This document shows positions 21,626 to 31,314 of a stretch of 64,000 nt of DNA, piece after piece. The notes under the pieces were generated by a model. The model saw only the letters and a program-made list of their open reading frames with translations, was not told the DNA's origin and made no database searches. Numbering within the stretch: position 1 is the stretch's first letter; every line of letters starts with the position of its first letter. Origin of the DNA: Chamaecrista fasciculata (Eukaryota > Streptophyta > Magnoliopsida > Fabales > Fabaceae); assembly GCA_003254925.1 (NCBI GenBank), contig QANZ01016500.1:33065-97064 (forward strand), written 5' to 3'. The position numbers were made by a program, and so were the translations under genes.

Positions 21626-22540
21626 TTACTTTTTGAGCATTGCCTATTTTCTAACCAATACTAATGGTTGTGGAAGAGCTTTGGTTCATTAGTGGTTCAA
21701 CAAATGCCAAGATAACTGTAGGAAGAAGAAGATGAAATAAAGGATTATGCCCTTTCAAGTTATATGGTTATTTTGCTGATAAAAATGCTATTTAATTTCA
21801 ATTGCCTTTTTATTGTTCTGTTTGGAAGTTGTATGCATCAAGTTAGATTTGGTACTCATCTCTTAGTATTACAAAATTATGATTTAACTTTTGGTAATTA
21901 AGCAGAGAAGCAAGCTGCAACAATCTTGATTCATGAGATGAGGAAGGTTAGAGCCTGCTGGCACTAAAATAAAAGAAGACACAAAAAGAATTGTTGAAGC
22001 AAGTTGATGTCTGGCTTACCAATGTTGAGCAACAAGTAATAGAGTTTAATATTCCCTTGCTGGAACTAATATTTTATCCTTTCTGTTTTTCTTTTGGGGG
22101 GTAAAATGTCTCATGAATTGATTCTTGGCACTACCTTATCAGTTTCAGCTCACAGGCAGTTTGATCATAGCAGTTTGATCACAGCGTTCTTCTTTTTTCT
22201 CCTTGATTGTGTTTGACTGAACCTCATCTTCTGGCTAATGAAACATCCATTTTTTATTTTTCAGTAAATTTATAAAGCACTCTTGCTTGCTCTTACAGCT
22301 GGAAGCCTGGAAGGTTCTGAGAACTGGGCAGTGGATGAAGTTGCCATTGAAAAAACAAAATCTGCTTAGGATTTTGTTTGTTTTCAATCTTTAGAGTTAT
22401 GAAATATTAATGGGTGTGAGAATAGCTTAAACATTACTGATCAGAATCTTAAGGAGGTCTGAGTATAACTTGGTTCTTTTTGTGCCTCTATTGTGCTATA
22501 TAATAGGTATGTTGTGATTTGGAACTGTCTAGAAGGTGAT
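21626..22540. other. Intergenic DNA with a possible orphan terminal exon
   Basis: Mixed composition, less repetitive than neighbours. At 22299-22369 a good acceptor (TTGCTCTTACAG) precedes an open stretch reading GSLEGSENWAVDEVAIEKTK and ending at TAG. I could not find a matching upstream exon. Confidence 0.3.
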
Positions 22541-22989
22541 GCCAAAAGCTAAAAGTAAATTTGAATATGAGTAAAATAACTTCCCGGTCCCTGATTTTTG
22601 CACTCACTGACAGATAGGTACCTGAATTTTACCCATTGTAGCCGGTCCCCGAAATTTGCAAATACCTAACTAATTGGTCCCTCGATCATATTGGCGTTAC
22701 AAAAATGCTGACGTGGCCATAACGGACGCTCATGTGTCCCGTTATGTGCTGACATATCCCGTTATCGCCACGTCAGCACCGTTATATTCCAAAAAAAAAA
22801 AAAAACTGCCACGTCATAAAATAGTAACACATAAGCATTTTTTCATTGCACTTATAGGTCGACCCATTTTTATCCCATTATTCTCAATTCTCCCTCTTCT
22901 TCATCATCTTCATTCATTTTAGTCTCAAATCCTCAAAAAAAAATTGTAAAGTGTCCCAAAACTCTTTCAAACATTCAAATTTAGTCCTC

Positions 22990-23480
22990 AAAAATATTTA
23001 AAACCCTAAATCCTAAAACGCCAAACTCTAAACCCTAAATATAAAACCCTAAAACCCCAAACCCTAAAAAAAAGTTTGAGTTCAACAATTAGGTCCTGGA
23101 CCCATTTTTATCCCATTATTCTCAATTCCCCCTCTTTTTCATCATCTTCATTCATTTTAATCCCAAATCCTCAAAATAAAATTGTAAAGTGTCCCAAAAC
23201 TCTTCCAAACATTCCAATTTAGTCCTTAAAAGTATTAAAAACCCTAAAACCTAAATCCAAAAACTCTAAACCCTAAACCCTAAACCCTAAAATTCTAAAA
23301 TCGTAAAATGTCCCCAAACTCTTCCAAACATTTCAATTTAGTCCTTAAAAATATTAAAGACCCTAAACTCAAAAATCCTAAAACCCTAAACTCTAAAATT
23401 CTAAACCCTAAACCCTAAACCCTAAAATCTAAAACCCTAAACCCCTAACCCCTAAATCCTAAACCCCTAAAAAAACTACT
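22990..23480. repeat. Degenerate CCCTAAA (telomere-like) array, left arm of A1
   Basis: Many AACCCTAAA, AAATCCTAAA and AACTCTAAA units with variable spacing, interrupted by non-telomeric modules at about 23080-23240 and 23300-23360. It is imperfect throughout, so it is not a fresh telomere. Confidence 0.8.
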
Positions 23481-23639
23481 CTCTTGCAATTTGGTCCTAA
23501 TTTCTTTTCATCTTTTTTTTTTGGCCAAATTTCATCTTCATCTTCATCATCATCCTCAAAAATAAAATTGATTTTCCCAGAATCAAACACCTTCTCTGGG
23601 CTTCCTTTTCCTTCTTCAGATCTCATCATCATCATCATC

Positions 23640-24180
23640 AATTCATCATCATAGATTCATAGTTGTCTCTGTGTCTGAATCTGATTGTTAAAAAAGAAAT
23701 TTACTGCCATTGCCACTCCCACATTACTGAAGAATCACCCACTCACTCACTCGCATTTCTCATCGAACATTGATCGAGCAGAACGAGAGGAAGCCACCGA
23801 CACCCACGTCCACCACCACAAACACCACATCCCATTCATCGGCGCCGTCGCTATTCGTCACTGCAAGAAGTTCGCGAACCAGATCTACATCTTTTTGTCT
23901 CGTTTCCGCCATCATTTTCCACCATCATTTGATTCAAACAAACATCACAGCCGCAACATCAGAACCCATCTTCTTTGTCTCCGCTCTCATCTTTTGCTCT
24001 CTCATCGGAACCCATCTTCAATTTCTGGGTTTGATTTCAAGTTCACAACCATTTTGGCGAACCGAAAGGGTGAAGTTCGCCGGAGAAAGAAGGCGCAGAA
24101 GTCGCCGGAGATTTGACGGCGAGATTTTCGACGAGGATCCGAACGAAAGGACACGGGTCCATCTTTGGTTTGAGTGATGA
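23640..24180. other. Unidentified core of element A1, possibly captured host sequence
   Basis: Richer in G+C than the arms and without telomere-like units. Two overlapping plus-strand frames (23685-24116 and 23770-24177) are open, but their products are rich in S, T, H and R and match no family I know. The CCACCACCAC and TCATCATCAT runs look like a plant 5' UTR or first exon rather than a domain-coding exon. Confidence 0.4.
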
Positions 24181-24477
24181 ACGATGATGATGATGATATG
24201 AACTGAGGATGATGAACTGATTTTTTTTTAAATTTTTGGATGATGAACTGACGAATGATGATGATGATGATATGAACTGATGATGAACTAATTGTTTTTT
24301 AATCAAGAATTGATGAATTGATGAAATTTGTGTAATCTTTGGTATTTTTGGCTGTGTAGTTTTAGGGTATTGTGGTTTGGGGTTTGGAGTGGATGAGAAG
24401 ATGAAGATGATGAAAGATGAAGATGATGAAGAGGAAAGTAGGATTTAGGGACCAAATTGCAAGAGAGTAGTTTTTCT

Positions 24478-24945
24478 AGGGGTTTTGGATTTAGGGTTTA
24501 GGGGTTAGGGTTTAGGGTTTTAGATTTTAGGGTTTAGAGTTTAGGGTTTAGGATTTTAGAGTTTAGGGTTTTAGGATTTTAGGGTTTAGGGTTTTAGGGT
24601 TTTTAATATTTTTAAGGACTAAATTGAAATGTTTGGAAGAGTTTTTGGACACTTTATGATTTTAGAATTTTAGGGTTTTAGGGTTTTGGTTTTAAATTTT
24701 TAGGGTTTAGAGTTTGGGGTTTAGGTTTTAGGGTTTTTAATACTTTTAAGGACTAAATTGGAATGTTTGAAAGAGTTTTTGGGACACTTTACAATTTTAT
24801 TTGAGGACTTGGGACTAAAATGAATGAAGATGATGAAAAAGAGGGGGAATTGAGAATAATGGAATAAAAATGAGTCCAGGAAAGAACTCAGACTTTTTTT
24901 TAGGGTTTGGGGTTTTAGGGTTTAGAGTTTGGGGTTTTAGGGACT
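24478..24945. repeat. Degenerate TTTAGGG array, right arm of A1
   Basis: This is the inverted counterpart of the left array: TTTAGGGTTTAGG, TTTTAGGATTTTAGGG and similar units, broken by the ACTAAATTGAAATGTTTGG module. Confidence 0.8.
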
Positions 24946-25371
24946 AAATTTGAATGTTTGAAAGAGTTTTGTGACACTTTACAATTTTATTTTGAGGATT
25001 GGGGACTAAAATGAATGAAGATGATGAAAAAGAGGGAGAATTGAGAATAATGGGATAAAAATGGGTCAGGGACCTATAAGTGCAATGAAAAAATGCTTAT
25101 GTGTCACTATTTTATGACGTGACAGCTTTTTTTTTTGGAATATAACGGTGCTGACGTGGCGATAACGGGACACGTCAGCGCATAACGGGACACATCAGCG
25201 TTCGTTATGGCCACGTCAGCATTTTTGTAACGCCAATATGACGGAGGGACCAATTAGTTAGGCGTTTGCAAATTTCGGGAACCGGCTAGTACAATGGGTA
25301 AAATTCAGGGACCTATCTATCAGTGAGTGCAAAAATCAGGGACTGGGAAGTTATTTTACTCATTTGAATAT

Positions 25372-26275
25372 TAAAAAACAATCATTAGTCAAACATGTGC
25401 TATCCTTACTTATGGCATACATCATAACCCACAAAAGAAGTGACTTCTCTTCATGTTCAAATATTTATGACATACATGATATGACCCAAAAGTATGGAAG
25501 GATGAAAGTTACTCTTTTAATGTAAGGATGAATTTGTTATACACAAGAGGACTCCTATTAAGCCTTCTATAAATATTTTTTATATAAAAACCGTAAATGA
25601 ATTTGTTATACACAAGAGGTCTCCTGTCAAATACAATTAAAGTTAATGTTGTATATTAAGTGCTTAATTAATTGAATATGAATTTGTTATAATTAAGCAT
25701 ATTTGTCAGATAATTGGAGAATAATCAGTTTAATTTTAGGTTGAAATCTTATAATGCACTTGCACAGTTCATGACTCAAAGGATTTTTTTATATGTAAAC
25801 ACAATATTTAATTTCATATTATTTTTATTATATATATGAGTAAATAGGTGAGGTTCCTTAGGTAAGATTTCTTATATTTTTTCTATAAGGTTTCTTCAAT
25901 CACAACCTTGATTTACATTCTCTCTTTTTCTATGATTGGTCTAATAAAAAAAAGTCGACATGATATTTACTTTTTTAGAAAAAATTATTAAGAAGACTAT
26001 TTAAAATTGATAGTTTGAAAACTTTAATTTGCATTTGCCGGGTCATGTATCAATCTCAAGGCATTAATGTCTCTCATCTCACTTCTCCCATCAATACTGA
26101 ATTTAACAACTTCATGACCTAAAAATAAAACATTTAAGTTTTAAAAACTTCAAACTCTAGAAAGTCATTTAAGCCAAAAGCTAAAAGTAAATTTGAATAT
26201 TAAAAAACAATCATTAGTCAAACATGTGCTATCCTTACTTATAAATTTGAATATTAAAAAACAATCATTTGTTAC
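25372..26275. other. Intergenic DNA holding the empty-site paralogue of A1
   Basis: At 26173-26241 the sequence matches 22541-22568 joined to 25372-25412, with one TTTGAATAT and no element. A further partial duplicate (AAATTTGAATATTAAAAAAC) follows at about 26243. The remainder is AT-rich and without a gene. GAATTTGTTATACACAAGAGG occurs twice (about 25530 and 25600). Confidence 0.6.
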
Positions 26276-26765
26276 ATTCAGATATTAAGATTATATTGAA
26301 AGGTATGCCTTGAATTAATACTTAAATAAGTATTTACATATAGGACTTTGGCTGAAGATGAAGACCCTGATACATTTTGTGGCTTTGAGATATTGTAGAG
26401 GTTTTCATCAAATAATGTTGTATATCGTAAGATTTGGTTGTCTAAAGTCTTCTATATGTTTTTAGTTTTTGTGGTTGTATAATTGATGTCACTTAAGTTA
26501 ATGCAGTTTTTACTCATTAGCCATGCTATTTACAATTGTATGTAACATTGATGTGGTATAAAGTCGTGAGTATGTTTTTTAAACCTCTACAATATCTCAA
26601 AGCCACAAAATGTAACATATATGAAGCATTGTTTTTCATGAGATTAAAGAATAAAATGGTCGATGTAGGTCATAAATAATCTTATTTCTTATATTCAAAT
26701 TTTAAGATTATATTGGAAGTTATGTCTTGAACTAAAACTTAAATAAGTATTTACAACGAAAAGCT

Positions 26766-26782
26766 CTCGTGCATCGCACGGG
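26766..26782 (+). terminator. Helitron 3' hairpin, chimeric junction
   Basis: CTCGTGC-ATC-GCACGGG forms the hairpin. Instead of a CTRR end and host DNA it is followed by GTCAAAAAGACTCACTGG, which is the tail of the RPA-like gene (compare 30572-30592). Confidence 0.65.
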
Positions 26783-27712
26783 TCAAAAAGACTCACTGGA
26801 GATGTTGATTACAATTTTCCCGAGTAAAGATTTGAACTACCGACTTCCCCTATGTCCAAAAAGTTGAAGTCTGCTGAAATTGATCTCGATATTTAGATTT
26901 GTAATATTTTGAACATGTTTTTTTTATGATACTCTGAGGTGTTTGTTCTTCATGATTACTGAACTATTTGCAATTTATTTTAAGGTAATGTTTCATGTTT
27001 TTTGGTGGTTATTTTATTCGTGTAGTTACTTTCTTCTGTTTATGGACAACTATAGTAACAATGTTTTATGTACTTTTTTATTTTGCAATTCTACGACTTA
27101 GTATCATTTATTTTTGTTGTTTTATCTCGCCTGATTAAAACAGTGTTTAATTGGTAATTGATCAAACCAAAATTTTAATCATGTCCATGATGCTTAATAC
27201 GATAAGCTGAATCATGTAGATACAATTAGAAGTACGTTAAAAGATGTTCATATGAAATTATTTATTTTACTAATTGACTGTCATTTTAAGTAAAAGATTG
27301 TGTTCATTTAACTTTTATTGAGCATAATTGGAATTGCATTCAAGCTTAAACTCTATATTGAGTAATTTTCAGTCTATACAAATACAGTACCATTTTGTTT
27401 TATTTTATTTTTTTGAACATTGTAATTTTTGATCTGTACAAATATTCTAACGCATTAATTGGTTTCAAGTGTATGTAACAATGATGTGTTTTCAAGTGTG
27501 ATTATGTTTTTAAAACCTTTACAATATCTTAAAGTCATAAAATGTAACAATTATTTCGTTTCAAGTCTGAGCATGTTTTTCTTAAGATTAAAGAATGAAA
27601 TGATCGATGTAGGCCATAAATAATCTTATTTCTTATATTCACATTTTAAAATTAGATTGAAAGTTATGTCTTTAACTAAAAATTAAATAAGTATTTACAA
27701 CGAAAAGCACCC

Positions 27713-28576
27713 GTGAAGGAGGAGGTTAGATTGTTTTCTAAATGGTTGCTGAAGATTGGTGATGGTGAGATTGGTAACAATGTTACAGATGAGGAATCTG
27801 AGGTTGAAATACCTAATGATATTTTAATCAAGAATTTTTCTGATCCATTAGAATCAATGGTTGAGTCAACTTATCCTAATTTCCTGGAGAACTATAACAA
27901 AGTTGACTACTTCAGAGATAGGGCTATTCTTGCTCCAACGTTGGATGATGTGAATGATGTAAATGACACTATGATTAGTAAACTTCCAGGTGTTGAGAAA
28001 ACTTACTTGAGTTCGGATAGCATCTGTAAGAGTGATGACAATGTTGATACAATGTGTGAAATATACCCGACCGAATTCTTGAGTTTTATTAAAGGTTCAT
28101 GACTACCATATCATTGTTTGAAGCTCAAGATAGGAGCACCTGTTATGTTACTCAAGAATATTGACAAATCTTTGGGTCTATGTAATGGTACCAGATTGAT
28201 CGTTTCAAGAATGACTGATCATGTTATTGAAGCCATTGTTATGTCTGGGAAGGCTGCTGGACAAAAAGTCTTAATTGCACACTTACTAATCACTCCTTCT
28301 GACTCTAAGTTACCTTTCAAATTCCAAAGACGTTAGTTTCCAGTAGTGTTGTCATTTGCAATGACTATTAATAAGAGTCAAGGTCAGTCTTTATCAACTG
28401 TCGGATTGCACGTTCCCCGTCCAGTTTTTAGCCATGGTCAGTTGTATGTTGCTTTGTCTCGAGTTAGGACAAAGGTAGGGATTAAGATTCTCATATGCAA
28501 CACAGCTGATGACACTATCCATAAAACAAGTAATGTTGTATATCGTGAGATTTTCAGGGTGTTTGAGAAAGAGTAA
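27713..28576 (+). pseudogene. Helitron PIF1-like helicase, C-terminal remnant with two nonsense codons
   Basis: One reading frame covers 288 codons but is broken by TGA at 28100-28102 and TAG at 28334-28336. The residues around them are family-conserved on both sides (FLSFIKGS then LPYHCLKLKIG; LPFKFQRR then FPVVLSFAMTINKSQGQS), so these look like point mutations, not frameshifts. Recognisable PIF1/Helitron features: PVMLLKNIDKSLGLCNGTRL, MTINKSQGQS, GQLYVALSRV. The N-terminal Walker motifs are absent. The coding sequence starts right after a broken Helitron 3' end (AAAAGCACCCGTG), so the 5' part was lost at a rearrangement. In an intact element this protein unwinds DNA for rolling-circle transposition. 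Confidence 0.88.
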
Positions 28577-29478
28577 GGTTAATAGTAATTGAAGCATACT
28601 GCATTTTGAATGTCTGTTTACAATCTTTTGATATAATTTTAGATTTTGTGGTTGTTTAACTCATTTCACTTAACTTAATGTACTTTACTGATTAGAAATT
28701 CTTCTTACAACTATATGTAACAATGATGTCGTATCAAGTGTGAGTATGTTTTGGCTTCCTACTATTAAAGTTCTACATAAATTTTCTCTGTGAACATTGT
28801 AGTACTATTAATAGATTCTAGACTTAGGTGAAGTTGTTTATGCTAATTGAGTATCATTATGATTTATCGCTTTGGTATGTATTCGGATATAAACATTTTG
28901 CTAATAGTGCCACATAATTGGACATTGTATTAATTTGTTATTTGTCAATAAGCACAACTAACCTCTTAAATTTTATTTCAAAGTCATATGGGTATTGTTG
29001 AGTTAGGACAAAGGCAGGGATTAAGTTTCTCATATTCAAAACAGCATATGGCAATATCCATAAAACCAATAATGTTGTATATCGTAAGATTTTTCTGTCA
29101 TTGAAAAAGTTTTATGTTAATTTGAAGTGAAACATATTGCATTTGTTTTAGCTGTCTAAAGTCTTCTATATGTTTTTAGTTTTTGTGGTTGTATAATTGA
29201 TGTCATTTAAGTTAATGGAGTTTTACTTATTAGCCATGATAGTTACAACTATATGTAACATTGATGTGGTACAAAGTCTGAGTATTTTTTTTTAAACCTC
29301 TACAATATCTCAAAGTCACAAAATGTAACATACATGGAGCACTATTTTTCATACATTTAAAGAATAAAATGGTCGATGTAGGTCATAAATAAACTTATTT
29401 CATATATTCACATTTTAAGATTATATTGAAAGTTATGTCTTGAACTAAAACTTGAATAAGTATTTACAAGGAAAAGCT

Positions 29479-29495
29479 CCCGTGCATCGCACGGG
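29479..29495 (+). terminator. Helitron 3' hairpin (third copy)
   Basis: CCCGTGC-ATC-GCACGGG is a perfect 7 bp stem with a 3-base loop. The sequence after it (TCAAGACGGTCCTGGGG) leads into RPA-like DNA rather than a CTRR terminus, so this end is also internal to the cluster. Confidence 0.7.
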
Positions 29496-29537
29496 TCAAG
29501 ACGGTCCTGGGGACAGGTTTTGTTTAATCATATAATG

Positions 29538-30649
29538 TTGACAGGTTTTATGACGGTCTTGGGGATGAGTTTGTTTGTTCTGATATCAGTTGGTATGCCG
29601 ATCAATCAAGTGGCTTTATCAAACAAGATATTTTGAACAGTTCTGCCAGAAATATTATTGGACTTCAGAAACTATCCACTGATGTTAGTTTTAGCTATTT
29701 ATCATTTTCTTATATATTATGCTTTATTTTAAATTGTTTTTTGATATTTTACAGATTAAATATTGTGTCATTCTGGGTGTAATTCTCAGTGTTGATGCAA
29801 AGAAATATTTGTACTACAATTTGCGCCAAAGTTGCATGAAAAAAGTAATCCATGATGATAGAGGTTTCTATTGCATGAATTGTGGCCATGTTCTGTTATC
29901 TGTCAGTCCAAGATTCAAAGTTGAAGTTCAAGTATTTAATGATTCAAGATGTTCGACATTCAAGCTCTTTGATCGTGAGGTTTCTGAATTATTAGGTTGC
30001 TCTGCTAAGGAATTACTCGAGGAATTGGTTTTTGTATGTATTAATAATGTTTTATTTTGTAGCTAACATTTGGTTAGATTGCTTTAATTGATTGATATTT
30101 AATTAATTATATATTTTTATATTAGGAATTTGGAGTTGGTAAATCTTTTCCTAAAAGGATTCAGGATTTAGTGGGAAGGAAGATGCTTTTCAAACTGAAG
30201 ATATCTGAGGACAATTTCTCCACTCCTGATCCGACTTTTACTGTGATTGGTATTTCTGAGGATGATCAATTGATCGAAAAGTTCAATCTCTACAAAGGCA
30301 ATGATAAGGTAATTTAATAGTTTCCATAATGTGATTTTTTTAATTAAATTTTTTGTAATTTTCAGAGTGTTTTTTCAGGATGAAACTGATAAGAAGGGTA
30401 AAGCTGTTGTCAAAACCATTTCAAATGTTCTGGATTTAATTGAGTTATTTATAAAAACTTTATAAATTTTATTAATCGGGCTGGTAATTTTTTATATCTT
30501 ATTTTTTTATTTAGGAAAATCTGATGGTCGACACTGAAGACCCAAACTTTAGCAATGTATCTTTGTCAAAAAACCTCACCGGAGATGTTGATTACAATTT
30601 GCCCGAGCAAAGTGTTGAACTACCCACGTCCCAAGTTTCAAAGAGTTGA
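29538..30649 (+). pseudogene. RPA1-like (replication protein A large subunit) gene of a Helitron, partial
   Basis: Exons inferred from splice sites and frame: about 29538-29683, 29755-30033, 30126-30308, 30379-about 30444 and 30515-30649. They encode pieces such as SDISWYADQSSGFIKQDIL, SARNIIGLQKLSTD, FKVEVQVFNDS, FKLFDREVSELLGCSAKELL, and a tail ending at TGA 30647. This is the C-terminal OB-fold region. Its zinc ribbon keeps one Cys in SCMKKV and the pair in YCMNCGH, but the usual first Cys is not seen. The N-terminal OB folds are absent. No clear donor ends the fourth exon, and the frame meets TAA within the following intron sequence. Plant Helitrons often encode such RPA proteins, which bind single-stranded DNA. 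Confidence 0.75.
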
Positions 30650-31314
30650 AGCCTGCTGAAAGTGATCCCGATATTTAGATTTGTAATGTTTTGCACATGG
30701 TTTTTTTATGATACTCTGAGGTGTTTATTCTCGATGAGTACTGAACTATTTGCAGTTTATTTTAAGATAAAGTTTCATGTTTTTTGTTGGTTATCTTAAT
30801 CGTGCAATTACTTTGTTCTGTTTATGGACAACTATAGTATCAAGGTTTTATGTAATTTGTTTTTTTTGCAATTCTAGGTGTTTGTACCATTTATTTTGGT
30901 TGTTTTAACTGCCTAGATTAAAACAGAGTTTAATTGGTAATTGATTATACAAGAATGTTAACAAGTTCCCCGATGCTTGATATGATAAGTTTTTTCATGT
31001 AGATAGAATTAGAAGTTCTTTATGCTCTATATTTAGTAATTTTTAGTATGTACAAATACAATATCATTTTATTTTAGCTTATTTTTTTTTTTAATATTGT
31101 CATTTTCAATCTGTACACATACTATAGCGCACTAATTGGTTTCAAGTTTATGTAACAATGATCTGTTTTCAAGTGTGATTTTGTTTTTCAAACTTTTACA
31201 ATATCTTAAAGCCATAAAATATATCAATGATTTTATTTAATGTTTGACCATGGGATTCATAAGATTAAAGAATGAAATGATCTACGAATGCCATTAATAA
31301 TATTATTTATTATA

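Larger units (their letters stand above)
22569..25361. mobile_element. Long-armed MULE-like TIR element (family A1) with telomere-like arms
   Basis: The ends GAGTAAAATAACTTCCC and its complement are followed by near-identical arms of about 900 bp. The 10 bp ATTTGAATAT flanks both sides (22559-22568 and 25362-25371). The pre-insertion sequence survives at 26173-26241. Arm order from outside inward: a 'GGTCCCTGATTTTTGCACTCACTGA' type end, a TGACGTGGC/GCCACGTCA palindrome, TAGTCCCAAATCCTCAAAAT modules repeated at about 235 bp spacing, and degenerate CCCTAAA arrays (about 23000-23480 left, TTTAGGG 24478-24945 right). The core (about 23640-24180) is different DNA, possibly captured. No transposase. 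9-10 bp duplications and long TIRs fit the Mutator superfamily. Confidence 0.85.

Noticed and set aside
22990-23480. True interstitial telomere or chromosome-fusion scar
   Set aside because: The CCCTAAA units are degenerate and mirrored inside elements with target duplications, so they travel with transposons.
23685-24177. Protein-coding gene in the core of A1
   Set aside because: Two overlapping frames compete, both with low-complexity S/T/H/R content and no domain, start context or splice structure.
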